A program made the translations under genes and the position numbers. Positions 33,540 through 45,960 of a stretch of 64,000 nucleotides of DNA are shown in pieces. The stretch is from Planococcus citri. Taxonomy: Eukaryota > Arthropoda > Insecta > Hemiptera > Pseudococcidae. The stretch lies in contig NC_088679.1 of assembly GCF_950023065.1 (NCBI RefSeq), forward strand, positions 79,298,001 to 79,362,000. The letters run 5' to 3'. The notes below the pieces were generated by a model that did no database searches, was not told the origin of the DNA, and was given only the letters and a program-made list of their open reading frames with translations. Each line of letters opens with the position of its first letter. Positions within the stretch are counted from its first letter, which is position 1.

Positions 33540-35876
33540 CCCACCCCCCCCCCCCTTCTCAAATTGATTGGTACACAGAAATCCGATTGTCCCGGACACA
33601 ACGAGAAGAAGAAGAAGAAGAAGCAACTAAAACTCAGGGGGGGGGGCTGAAGATTCATCAGGCGGTATGAGAAAAAAAATATCAATTTTGCAGAATAAAA
33701 TGACCAGTTTCAAAAATGAAATGTGTTCAAAAATTGTGTAAATTTCAAGAGGTAAAAAAATTCACGTTTTTTTTGAAAAATTGTTCATTTTTTAGACTCG
33801 AAAATTTTAGAATTCGAATGTTGAGTTTTAAAAAATTTCAATTTTGAAAATGTAAAGCAAACAGATCTGAGCGAAGCAAGGGCAAAAGCTTGTTGAAAGC
33901 AGTAAAAAAATAATGTTTTCTCAGGTGAAAAGTGTATTTTGCTTGGTTTAAGCATCTTTCAAAATTTGAATGACAGATGTTTTCAAAGTTCAATCTGAAA
34001 AAAACCACAGAGGCCTAAGCCAAGCCAAGTAAAAGCTTACAAAAATTTGTATTTCGAGAAGTAAAAACAATGTTTTTTGTGATGAGACGCTTTTTTTTGA
34101 GAATTTGAACACCTAACAGAGTAACAACTGTAACAAGTAATCAAAAATTTAATTTTTTTCAAAAATCTGCTGAAGGCTCCAAAACTGCTCAAAACGTTTT
34201 GAAAATTTTTAATCGATTTGGCGGGTGAAAAGTAGTGTACACGCCAAATTTCAACTTACTAGATCAATTTGGAGGAATTTTGAGATTTTTTTCTTTCATT
34301 TTTTATTTAGCCAAAATTGATTTTTTTAAATTTACAGAAAATTGAAAAAAAAATAAGTAGGTATTTCAAATTTTGGTCTGGAGATGAAATTTTGCATGTT
34401 CTGAAGATATCTAATTCTATTCACTTCGAAAAAATTATCTGCCAGTTGAAGAGTAATTCTCTTGTCAGTTTTCAATTTTATTTTCAAAGGATATCGATTT
34501 TTTATTTTTATTTTCAGAGTTGTCAATATTTAAATAGGTATCCAGTTTTTGCTTTCATTTTCAGAGCTCATAATTTTCATTTCTGGGTTTAATTACATTT
34601 TCAGCTTTCTGTTTTATTTCCGATTTTCGATTTCATTTTCAGTTTTCAACTTCAATTCCATAGTTTTTGGTTTTATTTTCAGTGTTTGATTTAATTTTTA
34701 TAGACTTGAATTTGATTTAATGTGTTCGATTCAATATTGGGAATTTTTAAATTTCCAATCTGAGTGATGATTTTAGTGACGTTCTATGGGACTTTTTGCA
34801 AATTTCGTCACATTTTTTTAATGAAATTTCATCAGATTTTGACAATTTTAAACAGTTTTCTATGCTTTCCAAAGTGGTTTTTTGGTGTCGTTTCATAAGT
34901 TTGCAACCATGTTATATGCAAATTTTGTCAAGGTTTTCCTAATTTTCCCGAAATTTCAACAGTTTTTGGTAATAGTTATTAGTAATGATTATTTTAATAT
35001 TTTCAAAGCATTTTTTTGCCATTTCAACATGTTTCAGCTGCGTTATCGCATTTTTAAAATATAAAAATTTAGTAAAAATTGCATAAAACACTTTTTAACC
35101 CATTGAAATAACAGGAAAGCACTCTAAAATCATGAAATTATCTACCCCCCCCCCCCAAAAAAGTGAAAAATAAAATTTCAACAAAAGAAATGGCCCGAAG
35201 TTCCACAACATTTAAAAAGCATTTTCATCTCAGCAGAATTCATATTTATCAAATTTTCATTTAAAAAAAACGGTTTGATAGTCTATAAAACAAACATTTG
35301 TGTACGAGAAAATTACTTTTCAAAGATCAAAATAAATAATGTGCTTTTACTGCTTTTCTTTTCACACAAAAAATCCACACTCCTTCCTCCTACCCAAAAA
35401 TAAAAACAAAATCCAGCGCCAGTATCATCGCAATATTAACTTTTGCAAAGCCACGAGTGTAATTATTAGAAACGCTCGAGTTGAACCAAAGATGCGTACT
35501 ACATAATTAACTGATATGCCCAACGGTGATTTCAATAATGTATCATCTTCAGGTACCTGCTGAATGGCACATCGAGCATACAAATTTCTAAATAATCGGT
35601 TATACCTATACGTACGATTTTGGCAATCGAACTATAGAGTAAAGAAAAGAAAACTTTACACAAGAATCGTGATTCGAAAGGGTGAACAATTTTTCTATAA
35701 AAACAAAGAGTTATGTTTACATAAGGTCTTTTGTTCTCTGGCCAATAAGAAGGTATTCGAATGCGAAGGGTACGAATATAATAGGGTCGACTGCGACAGC
35801 AACACTCAACAGATACCATCGAGATTTCTCATTTTCATTCGTCTTTTAATAATATTTTTCTTTTTTTTTCTCTTAC
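33540..35876. other. nAChR intron, degenerate repeats
   Basis: AT-rich with C and G runs. GAGCGAAGCAAGGGCAAAAG near 33874 is the reverse complement of text near 3892, so a common repeat family is present in both places. No genes seen. Confidence 0.4.
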
Positions 35877-35921
35877 CAGTTTGAGCCAAATATTGGTGAT
35901 GAGTAATTGATTCTTTTCATC
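35877..35921 (-). CDS. nAChRalpha6: nAChR alpha6-like subunit, 45-nt loop D micro-exon
   Basis: This exon of exactly 45 nt encodes DEKNQLLITNIWLKL. It has acceptor TTTTTAG before 35921 and donor AACTG/GTAAGA after 35877. It supplies loop D of the complementary face of the acetylcholine site. The 45-nt size matches conserved exon 3 of nAChR genes. Insect alpha6 genes commonly have two alternative versions of this exon (3a/3b). Only one was found here by eye in the 148-bp intron upstream and in the roughly 6.8-kb intron downstream. Confidence 0.93.
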
Positions 35922-36068
35922 CTAAAAATAACAAACAAATACAAATGCGCGGATATCGTTTTAAAATAAATAAAAGCTCAATAGAAAGGTATTCTATAAT
36001 TATCATGTAATCATGTAACGTATTCCTGTCTACCAAATTGGCAATGGAAAATCATCATCATCACTTAC

Positions 36069-36208
36069 CACGTCGATGATTTGCATGAGTGTAAGTCCAA
36101 AACTCAACTGTAACGGATCCGACTCGTTCGCTACCGGCCTTTCCAAAACATTATAAGAATCGAGCAAATTGTGAAGTAATTGTTTTTCATATTGGCCTCC
36201 GAAACAAA
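36069..36208 (-). CDS. nAChRalpha6: nAChR alpha6-like subunit, exon 2 (start of mature protein)
   Basis: This 140-nt exon has acceptor TTTACAG before 36208 and donor ACGTG/GTAAGT after 36069. Two bases complete a split codon. The exon then reads CFGGQYEKQLLHNLL, ERPVANESDPLQLSFGLTL and MQIIDV. The motif ERPVANES..PL..FGLTL is diagnostic of nAChR N-terminal helix and beta1. The 140-nt size matches exon 2 of alpha7-type genes. NES is a possible glycosylation site. The preceding exon (start codon and signal peptide) was not found to the right, so the first intron is long or the exon is too short to recognise. Confidence 0.93.
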
Positions 36209-36989
36209 CTGTAAACAAATTGAAAAACCATCGTTAAGTCCATAGGCTGGCAGTAAAATAAAAATTTATAGAGGGTATATCCCTTCACTTTTATAATATA
36301 GATAGATAAATGCATAATCAGTAAGTAGGTACTCGGGATAGTAATATAAGGTATAGGTAGGTGGCTGAAAAGTGTATAAACTACGAGCACCTCGACGATG
36401 ACGAAGATGGTAGGTAGGTAACGGTCGCAGTGCCGTGGAAAAAGTAAATTTAATTACGCGGTCGCGGTGGCGATGGCGGCAAAAGAAACTGCACGACTGA
36501 AGGAACAGAACTTGACTGAATTAATATTTAAATTATTTTAAGCGTTTAATTTCGTTGCGAAGGCACGTTTTGGCAAGGTTGCTTTAATTCCCGCGCCGTT
36601 ATCGTCGACCACCTTTTAGCCGAGTTTAATTTAAATTAAAAATTGTTGTATTTCAAAATCGTTTTTATATTCGACCGTCGCGTCCCCGTGTTGTTGGCTG
36701 CCCACAGCTGGAGGTATACGCACCTTAAACAACCAACTCGTGTACTATGCACGAGGCTCGAGACCCGAGACCAGGTCTTTCTGCAAATATTGGAAACTTT
36801 CAAAGAAATTACCAAGTTTAGAAAAAACAATTTTTCAAGCAAGCGCACAAATATCGGTTATTTAATGTGACCGATTCCTTGTTCTTTTCCTTTTGGTCTA
36901 CATATAAGTCTGTGAGAAGATGATTTTATTATACCCGGAAATATATCTATTGGACATACCTACGAGAATCATTCAGGCGGAGGGAATAT
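36209..36989. other. Sequence upstream of nAChR exon 2
   Basis: Contains a GC-richer patch at 36410-36620 (CGCGGTCGCGGTGGCGATGG). No signal-peptide exon was recognised, though a short first exon could hide here. Confidence 0.35.
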
Positions 36990-38186
36990 TGAAATAAGTT
37001 TTTTGAAGGCACTTACTTCCTTTTTTATGATTAATATATTCTGTGTCTATCGTACTCCATCATCTTCTGCATTATCACTCGAAGACTTTAATTCATTATT
37101 ACAATCCTCTTCGACCACATTAATTCTTGGCGATCTCAATGCAAAAAACACACTATGGGGTTGCCAATCAACCAACTTTAACTGTTCAAAACTTCTAGAT
37201 ATGTATATGTTCCAATCTTGGTTTGGTGATCAGTGCTTCTAATGTTCTGACTTTCTACCCCTATCAATATTCTTATGAAGCTGATATTTTAGATATTGCA
37301 CTTCTAAAAAATTTTCCCTATACTCATGAAAGTTCAGTCATCACAGACCTTGATTCTGATCATCTTCCTGTAATCACCAAAATTACACTTAATGATAGAA
37401 TTCTTTGTCGTACTTCCTCTCATACAACCACTGACTGGTCTATTTTCAAAACAGAGCTGGAAGAGCTTCCACCTATTACTGAAGAGATTTTACAGAGCAC
37501 TGAAATTGACTCTCACCTTAACTCTCTGTCTAGAACAATTCTTTGTGCTGCCTCCAAAGCTCAAAAAGCAATCTCTAAAATCAGCATAACAAATTCTAAT
37601 CTTCTTTTTCCTATTGTTCAACTCATCCTCAAAAAAATCGCCTGAGAAGACAATGGCAAAGAACAAGAGATTGTTCCTTGAAAAATTGCTTGAATCATCT
37701 AACCCATAATGTACGGAAAAGATTGGAAGAATATCGACATGCCAACCACCAAAAATATCTTGAGAGCCTATTGTCCAGTTCTTCTTTAAGGAATCATACT
37801 AGAAGTCTTCTCAACAAACCAATGATATTACCTCAACTAACTCATAATAACAAATCGGCAACTAAGAACCACAAAAAATGTGAATTATTTGCTGATTTTT
37901 ACGAAGACATTTTCTGCAATAAAAATACAGACACTCTTGATATTTCGACTGAACCTAGCAATCATTGTCTTCACAAAATGCTTTGTCAAACCTCAGTTGA
38001 AGAAATTCGCTATAATTATTATCAAAAAAATTAAAATCTGGAAATCACCAGGCTCGGATAACATCAGTAACATTATGCTTAAAAACCTTCCAACAAATAT
38101 CCTAACAAGCTTCAAAACGCTTTTCAACTCTTGCCTTCAAATTGGTTACTTTCCTAACACCTGGAAAATTGCAAAAGTAAGTAATT

Positions 38187-39075
38187 GTGATGCGCTCTGT
38201 GAAATAGAACCACAATTTGGAAAGTAAAATTTTTCAGTACATTAAAATAATCGAATTGTGATGACAAATATCAATTTTCAAGTTTTGTTATATTTTGAAA
38301 GAACACACTTCTAAGAACTTGTGTACAAATTTTCAGCGCAAAATATTGGTTAGTTAGTCTGTAATTATGTGTTATAAAAGCGCATATCAGATTTTTAAAA
38401 AGGATCACAAGTCAGTAATCACATTTTGGTGATGTTTTTATGCTCTTTCCTGTTATTTATGTCAGTTTTACAATAAAATTAGTTGTATACCATTAGAAAA
38501 CCCATTTTTAAAAATTTTTTTGGTGGCTGGGTTACTGTGGTAACAGCTTGTCAAGCCGGAGGTTGTGGGTTCGAGAACAGCTGCCGGCAAAAATTGTAAA
38601 AAATTTTTTCACTCATTTCTGTTTTAAGTCGTGAGTTTTTGTAAAATTATCATTTTTTACACATTTTTACGTTTTTTTTTTCAAATTTCTTGCGTCATTT
38701 TCCTACTTTTGTGAGTAATGAATTCATGCATGCCTTGCATAATATCAGAACTATCCATCCATATAACGTAATTTTTTTTTACAGCATCGAGTGGTACCCA
38801 GGATACACATATTAAAATTTCAGATCGATATGTAAAGTGGGTTTGAAGTAAAAAAATAATATGTGCTCGGAAACGCAAAAAAACTTTGAACTGATTTTTC
38901 TCAAAAAGCATTTTTTCAAAATTAAAACTTTGAGACGCCGTGTCTCAGGTATTTTTCAACCAATTTTCGATATTTTTATCTCAAAATGTTCGGAATGAAG
39001 TCTTCTAATAATTAAGTAAAAAAAAATCAATTTTGATTTTTCCGACTTGTGGTCCTGTTTCACAGAGCGCATCAC
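38187..39075. mobile_element. 889-bp GTGATGCGCTCTG TIR element inside the LINE
   Basis: Inverted ends GTGATGCGCTCTGTGAAA and mirror TTTCACAGAGCGCATCAC are flanked by AATT on each side (38183-38186 and 39076-39079). LINE reverse transcriptase sequence stops at one side and resumes at the other. The interior holds a tRNA-like segment. Confidence 0.8.
38521..38592 (+). repeat. tRNA-like (SINE-type) segment
   Basis: An A-box-like TGGCTGGGTTACTGTGG is followed by a good B box GGTTCGAGAAC (38568-38578) at tRNA-like spacing. It does not fold as an intact tRNA. It is probably a SINE head captured in the TIR element. Confidence 0.45.
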
Positions 39076-39975
39076 AATTGTGCTATCCAAAAAAGAATCT
39101 CCTTCTTTGTCTCCTAATGATTATAGACCTATCAGTCTTCTCTCTTCTCTATCCAAAATCCTTGAAAAAATCATTTGTAAATGTCTTTTGGACTTTAAAA
39201 AAGGAATAGATTTTGCCATCTTTTCAGTATCGTTTTCATAATAAAATGAGCACAGTTCATCAGTTGCATTGAATGGTACAACTTATTAACAATGGCTACA
39301 AAAAGAAGCAATTCACAACTGCAGCTTTTATAGACATCAAAAAGGCCTTCGTCTCTGTATGGCATAGAGGTTTGATTCACAAATTAGTTGCAATCAAAAC
39401 ACCCACCTTTCTACATAAAATCATTTCTTCCTTCCTTCAAAATAGGAAATTTTATGTTCAAATCGACGATGAAAGCTCTTTGCTTCGAGAAATCAGCCAA
39501 GGTGTACCACTAGGCGCTGTATTGAGCCCAACATTGTTCATCTTATACTGCTATGATATTCCTAAACCAGCTGATAATGAAATAGCAATGTTTGCTGATG
39601 AAACGTGTTTACTCAGCCAAAATAAGGATCTTTTAATTGCTCGTAATCAACTTCAAGCTCGTATCAATGAATTAGAACCATGGTTTGAACGCTGGAAACT
39701 TAAAGCTAAATCCTCTTAAAAGTGAAACAAAAATCTTCACACTTTGCAAAATCTCACCGACTCCAGAAATCTTAATCGATAACACTGTGGTACCATGGAA
39801 TACATCAACAGTTAAATATCTCGGCGTACACTTGGACCAGAAACTATCTCTCGAAAACTATATCGTTCTCAAATCACGTGATGCCTACCTCAAACTACAT
39901 AAACTGTACCCCTTTCAAATCGTTATATTCGTAGGTTTTTATAAAATTTTTTGCCTACCCTCTTAATAAGTATCG

Positions 39976-42261
39976 CGTTATTATTGTATAAAAATTGATC
40001 ACTTCGTGTATAGCGTTTAGATGCTGAGCCAAATAAATACATACTTTTCTCTCTCTCTGTCTCTGATTATTCGACCCAAAAACCCAAAATGAGTCCCTGA
40101 GGGGAAATACAAAACTGGAAATTTTCAAAAACTGTTACCAGTAAAATTTCTAAATTTTGAAAATTTTATTAAAAGTAAAATTTCGAAGGCTCATATCTCA
40201 TCAGTGGCTAAACTTGAGACGAAATCCGTTTGCAGGGGTTTCCCAAGAATATAAGATAGGGGAATTCATAATTGTTGTTGCAAAACTCAAAACTGTACTT
40301 TCAAGGTAAAATCTGAAGTTGGGGGCAATGGTTTGAAAATTTGAAAAAATCCCATCAAAGACTTTTTTTAATACACTACGTATTGTTAACAACCTAAGTC
40401 TCAAAATTAAACCCCGATTCTCCCACCTCCTACCCTCCTCCGCAAAAACCGGTTTGTACGTTGCAAAAAAGCTAACCAATTCTATCGTGGCCTGGGCAAA
40501 AATCAATTAATGCCCATATTGCTCAACTCGTTGGATAAATATAGACTTATGTATTTTTAAACCAAAATTCACGTGAAAATTGAATAGAAACCTTGCTTAA
40601 AATTCAGCTGGGTAACTAATTTCGTATTTCTGTATCCTATAGCACAAACCTTCGATTTAATCGCTTTTGTAAGATTGGCTCAATTAGCGCAAAAACGCAT
40701 TCTTGAGAATCGTGTTACGCGTAGTAGCTTCGAGCGAAATATTTCGAGTAAAAAACGCGAACCAATCTGATTAATTCAGCGAGTGGGACAATTATTCGGG
40801 TAAGGTATTTTTTTGCTCACAAGTCAAAGTTGACGAGAACGATGTAAAATTGCTTTGAATGTTGACAGCTAGCGTCATGTAACTTGTAAGTGACAGTTAT
40901 GGAGAACGCGACGCTTTTACGTAGTGTATAGTACTCGCCCAATGGGGCGTGTTTAACAAAATTTTATTGTCCTTCGGTCAACTTTAGGAGAGAATTCGTA
41001 GCAGTATTTTTTTGCTCGAAATATAATTAGCTTTAGTTTCAGACTCCATTTCACATTTTTTTCCCTCTTCTTTTGTAGTCAGCAAAAACAAAAAGTTCAA
41101 GGATAAAAGTTTTCATCTAGTTGTATGGAAATTATAAAGGGTAAGTGTAAGGGTTGGGGAAAAAATTCAATATGACCGATTCACCTTGTGTGTTATGTTT
41201 ACTCTCGAGTTACCATTACGTGCGAAGAAAAAATTTCCAAATACGTTTGTCAGATTTCAAATCCCAACCACAAAAGGTGAAATTTCCATCGTCTAAGGTC
41301 ACGATACGAAAATCGAATATTCCAGCTCCCGAGTTCGAGATGCGACAAAATTCATAATTCTTGGCGCGTGCATTCCCTTATATTTATTCTAACGCTGCAT
41401 AACGATGAAAAATGCAACCGCAACATCGCAGCCCAGGCCACGGATAGAATTTTTTGTTCGCTTGTGTGTTTCAATTTTTGCACACGATTGCGAAAATTTT
41501 CCAAGTTGTGCCAATCAAGATGCGCTCGATGTTTTGCTCCAACTCTTACGAGTATAAGGTGGGCTTGTATAGAACAATTTATTGATGTGTGTCGTAATAC
41601 GAAAGAATGCGATTATTTTACAAAAACGTATTTTTTCTGGAAACACTGTGATTTTTATACAATTTTATTTCATTTCGATATTTGATCTACTTTTCGTATA
41701 ATGGAGTTTTTTGTTGTTGTTGAAATTTTGCTCGATTTTTACAATATTTCGTTAATTTTTGGCCAATTTAAACAATTTTTATTGTGATATTTCAACAAAT
41801 TTTAAAGCAATTTTCGCAAAATTTTGCTCCATTTTTTCAATTTTTTTTTCATGAATTTATAATATGATAACTTTCAGTTACTGGAAGGTCAGTTCAATTG
41901 CGTTTAATTTTTGCCCAAAAGGATGAATTTTTGATGACTTTGATGACCTTTTAGACACTCTGTCACCCGGAAAAAATTTCAAGCTCCGAGAGTGTCCCTG
42001 GAGGGGAAATATGGGTTCTCAAAGAAAGGATGTTTTCGAAAAAAAGATGGATTTTTTATTCTGATTTACCAAACTGGTCTTTTGTTTGGTTTTTAATATT
42101 CTTGACCAAAGTTCACTGCTCAAAAAAATCTGAAAAAATTACCTACTGGAAATAATATGGTCTAAAACACAGTTTTTGGTGAAAAAATTTTGCCTGATGA
42201 AACTCTTTCATGTAGATGTTGAGCAATGGCAATTCAAAGTTTTCTTACATGCTTTTTTTGG
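39976..42261. other. No gene seen
   Basis: AT-rich text between two LINE remnants. The block 40600-41060 is comparatively complex but has no recognisable exon. Confidence 0.35.
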
Positions 42262-42872
42262 CTAGAACGCAGCATAAAAAAATATTTGAAAAAATTTCCA
42301 AGAATTAGTCTCGATGTTCCCCACACACCACCAAATCTGTCTCCCCCCCTCCCGTGCCATCCAGGTTTCTGACGCGTAGAGAAAAAATGAGAAAACCAGA
42401 GTGTTTACAAGCCTTATCTTCAGAGTCTCGCTCACTGCTGCATCTGACCATGTCTTCTTTAGGTGAGACATGGCGCTTCCTAAGATTTGCACTATGCGTC
42501 TCATCTCGGCTTCACTACCTCCTTTGTTATCAACAATGGATCCCAGGTACACAAATCAATTCACTACTTTGATTCCCTAAATTTTCTGAATATCAGGTGA
42601 GTTGTTCTCAGGCTGATTCACAATCATGATCTTCATCTTTGCTTCATTTATCAGCAGGCCATATTTTGCCTTAACCTCTTCCAGACATTTCAGCAAACTG
42701 GTCGTATTTTCAACACTTGAGTTGATGAGGGTTGTGTTGTCGACATAGTAAAGGTTTGACATTTGTGTACCTTCGATTGATACTCCTTCTTGCCACCTGC
42801 TTGAGCCATCGTCATTGGCGCTTTCTGGTACAATTAGCTGCAGCTTCTCTCAAATTATATATTCTTCATATA

Positions 42873-43027
42873 TGACCCTGCCTGACAAAATTGACCATTT
42901 CAACAAAATTTCAAAAACAGTTTTTTTTTTCAAAAATCTGATCTTTGAACCCTTAAGATTCATTTTCAACGCCATTATTTTGGACACTTTTTTTTGTCAA
43001 AATGGTCAATTTTGTCAGGCAGGGTCA
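42873..43027. mobile_element. 155-bp TGACCCTGCCTGACAAAATT miniature element
   Basis: Near-perfect inverted ends (TGACCCTGCCTGACAAAATT and mirror) are flanked by CATATA on each side (42867-42872 and 43028-43033), inside the minus-strand LINE. A diverged relative with AGCTCTAACAAAACTGACC ends lies at 43636-43785. Confidence 0.75.
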
Positions 43028-44009
43028 CATATATGTAGATTAAACAGGAGTGGGGAAAGAATGCAGCCTTGTTGTACTCCACTCTCTGGGTGGAATTTTC
43101 CAGACATTTTTTTCTCTGTCAATTAGAACGTTTGCCATGCTCCTCTCATACAGTTGTTTTATCAGCCACACCAGATGTATTGACCAGCCCATCTCGAGTA
43201 GAATTTGCCTTAGCGTTTGCCATTGTACACAGTCAAATGCTTTCTTGTAATCTACAAAACATAGCACAGTACACACATTGTATTCACATGCTTCCTCAAT
43301 CAGTAGTCTGAGGTTGAGGATCTGCTCCCTAGTTCCTCTTCCTCTCATGAATCCTGCTTTTTCTGGATGGATTTGACTGTGTATGAGTGAGTAATTGAGT
43401 ATAACCTGTTGTCAGGGATGGAAACCAAAATGAAAAAAATATCGGTTAGTTTTTTTTTTTCAGAATTATTGATGATAGTTACAGTTAAGGGTTATGGTCA
43501 AGACCAAAAAAATTAAGGTAAAGGTTTTTTTTTCATTTATCAAAAATTATTCGCACTTCAATGTCAAAAAAGTACGCTTGGGGCCAAAAAAACAAAAAAA
43601 CTACAATTTCTCAGCCAAAAAACATGCGACTTGCTTCAAGCTCTAACAAAACTGACCATTTTGACAAAATTTCAAAAAAAAAATTTTTCTCAAAACTCTG
43701 ATCTTTGAACCCTTAAAATTCAATTTAGATGTCAATATTTCAGAAACTTTTTTGCGGAAACAGTCGGTTTTGTCAGAGCTGATCACATATGAATTTTTCA
43801 AGTTTGAAGGAAGTGTTAGACAAATTGAGCCCTTTTTTCTCAAAAATCATGTTAGGTAAATGTCATATTTTACGCACACAAAAAAATGAGATTTTCACTC
43901 AAAAAAATAACTGTTATGTCCTCAACTAAAACAAAAAAAAATGAATCAGTTACAGTTATGGTTAAAAAATTTTAAATCAATAATTGTGTCATTCCATAGG
44001 TAATGGGCA

Positions 44010-44429
44010 CAGGGCTGTTAAATTACTGTAATTTATTCACTGGTAAAATACGGTATAATACGGTATTTTATGGTATTTATGGTATTTTACTAATTTGGAT
44101 ATGAAGAATTATTTGTAGTTTGACTTTGAAGTTCTGAACTTCTGACCTGCCTCTGAAGTAAATTTTCATCTGTTTTAGGTGTTATTAGAGATTATAGGAA
44201 ATTTTTCATGGACATTTTCTGGAAATTTATGGGGAAAATTTTTGGTAACTTTCAAATCATAAATTTCCATGGAAATTTGGAAATTTATGAAGGAAATATG
44301 GAAAAAAAGTGTTCAATTTGGCTTTTTGGTAAATTATGGTAAAATACAGTTTTAAACTTTTGGTAAAATACCATAAAATACAGTAAAATACCGCCATAAT
44401 TTACCAACATAAATTACCTTACAGCCCTG
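44010..44429. mobile_element. 420-bp CAGGGCTGT hAT-type miniature element
   Basis: The ends CAGGGCTGTTAAATTACTG and mirror CAGGGCTGTAAGGTAATTT bound it. Flanks AATGGGCA and AATGGGCC form an 8-bp duplication with one mismatch. It interrupts the left arm of the TGTGTCATTCC element. The interior is rich in GGTAAAATACGGTA words. Confidence 0.8.
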
Positions 44430-44690
44430 AATGGGCCCATTTGGTCGTTTATATTCATCGAGATCATAGTGTTTTTAGTGAAAAAGTTGAGAGAATAAAT
44501 AATCGAGGTTTTGATGGATTTCAATGTAGAACATATCCGACTATTGCGTGTTAAAGTATCAAGGCTGCATGTGCGCCCCAAGCGGAGAAAAATGGAACTA
44601 AAGTTTTTCCCATTTGGCCGATTTTGTTTTTTTCGCGGTAAATTCATTTACAAAGACTTCCAAAAAAATACCCTCTGAGTATACCTACTA

Positions 44691-45102
44691 AAGCCCGGAA
44701 CGATGTCGTTAGTGATGTAGTTATAACAGCTATCGCATCGTTTAAAAGCGATACCCGTTAGTAATCGGTATCGCCAAATAAAACCCAAACTTGTTAGTTG
44801 TTACAATCACTTTTCATAAAACGATTATTTCAGTATCGATTATGCATCGGCACAGAAATCCTTATCTGTTGCATGAATATATGAATGGTTGCGCACGCTT
44901 ATATGAGCGCGGGGGTGTGTGAGTCATATTCAAAAGCGTTAGCGATGGCGATACCAAAAGCGATACTAACGACATCGCTTCAAATAAACTTGTTAGAAAG
45001 CGATGTGAATAATTCGCTGATAAGAAAAACCTGTTACTAACAGTATCGTTAACAGTTTTGAAGCGATGTCGTTGTAATGACTAAGGACATCGTTCCGGGC
45101 TT
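44691..45102. mobile_element. 412-bp AAGCCCGGAACGATGTC miniature element, TA flanks
   Basis: Inverted ends AAGCCCGGAACGATGTCGTT and mirror AAGCCCGGAACGATGTCCTT are bounded by TA (44689-44690 and 45103-45104), as in Tc1/mariner-type insertions. The interior has many AGCGATG/CATCGCT words. Confidence 0.8.
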
Positions 45103-45170
45103 TAATACCTACTGCACCTAGTCACCAGTGGCAACATGTATACCATTCAAAAACACGTTTTACGTAGGTG

Positions 45171-45240
45171 CAGTGCTAGCCATGTGGCACTGGGAACGGA
45201 TTGCGGAGCAGGAGGTATGGGTTCAAATCGCACCTTGGAA
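45171..45240 (+). repeat. tRNA-like SINE head
   Basis: A box TAGCCATGTGG (45177-45187) and B box GGTTCAAATC (45220-45229) at tRNA spacing suggest an RNA polymerase III promoter of a tRNA-derived SINE. Downstream text is AT-rich. Confidence 0.5.
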
Positions 45241-45960
45241 GAAATTTATTTTTATTTTTATAAGTTGAATTTTGACAGAAAATGTAATTTAATAATTTTT
45301 TTTTGCTTTTGAACAGAGTAATGAATTTTTATGCAAAATTGTAATGTAATATTTGACATCAGAAACAATATTCTTCAATTTTAGGTATGAAGGTTTTGGA
45401 TTATATGAAATTTCAGCTTTTTTCAGAAAAAAAAACTTTGAAGGCAATTTTCTCAAAAGTTGAACTTTTCAAATTTAATTATGGATTTTTTTTGGAGTTT
45501 TTTTGCTCTTTTTGGGTTTCTATCCAGCTCATATGATTGCTCCGTAGGTCTACTCCCCCCCACCCATAACTGAATATCGAGCAAATGGGCCCATTACCTG
45601 CGGAATGACACAATTTCAGTTATGGTTCCAGTTTAGTTACAGTTTTTGCCTCATTTTAGCGGTTAAAATTTATTTTGGTTAAAAATTTTGGTTATGGTTA
45701 CCATCCCTGCCTGTTGTACACATTCTCCAATAGTACTTTGCTGGCATGCTATAGTTCTCGCAATTCTCAGGAGTTCCTTTTTTGTACAGAGTGACATACG
45801 AGTATGTCGACTGTACCCAGTCCTCCGGCTATTCACTGCTCAGCCATATCAAGTTGCATATGTTATGGATTCGGTGAGCGACATTCTTCTCAAATATTCT
45901 GGATTGCCGAAAAAGAGGTAAGCATTGAATTTTGATTGAATTTGCCTCAGTCAACTTCGA

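Larger units (their letters stand above)
36990..39975 (+). mobile_element. Jockey-like LINE, 5'-truncated and broken, split by a TIR element
   Basis: Fragments in order: endonuclease (CVYRTPSSS, ILGDLNAKNTLWGC, DLDSDHLPVI) at 37010-37400; linker and start of RT (LQIGYFPNTWKIAKV) to 38182; an 889-bp insertion; then RT continues with DYRPISLLSSLSKILE, FIDIKKAFVSVW, SQGVPLGAVLSPTLF and MFADETCLL (expected FADDT, so the second catalytic aspartate is glutamate), and KYLGVHLDQKL to about 39966. Several frameshifts and stops show it is dead. The clade is inferred from motif style only. Confidence 0.8.
43985..45612. mobile_element. TGTGTCATTCC TIR element nested in the hAT-like element
   Basis: Left arm TGTGTCATTCCATAGGTAAT then GGGC (interrupted by another hAT-like insertion) and right arm (mirror TGTGTCATTCCGCAGGTAAT) pair over about 45 bp once the insertion is removed. 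Exact ends are uncertain by a few bases. Confidence 0.6.
43413..45709. mobile_element. hAT-like non-autonomous element, 8-bp duplication CCTGTTGT
   Basis: The ends CAGGGATGG and CCATCCCTG are flanked by a perfect 8-bp duplication CCTGTTGT (43405-43412 and 45710-45717), the hAT hallmark. Subterminal text on both sides is rich in GGTTATGGT/ACCAAAA words. It has no transposase and contains several further insertions. It splits the minus-strand LINE. Confidence 0.85.
42262..45960 (-). pseudogene. LINE reverse transcriptase, minus strand, broken by nested insertions
   Basis: Read on the minus strand: about 45960-45718 gives a WVQS..YVTLYKKGTPENCENY-type stretch. A hAT-like element (43413-45709) interrupts. 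Then MRGRGTREQILNLRLLIEEA, FVDYKKAFDCV, QQGCILSPLLFN follow; a 155-bp element interrupts; then MSNLYYVDNTTLI (expected YADDT), and YLGSIVDNKGG, KIRLVNTLVFSFFLYASETW to 42330. Frameshifts are present and it is dead. The C-terminal style is common to several LINE clades, so the clade is not assigned. Confidence 0.75.
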
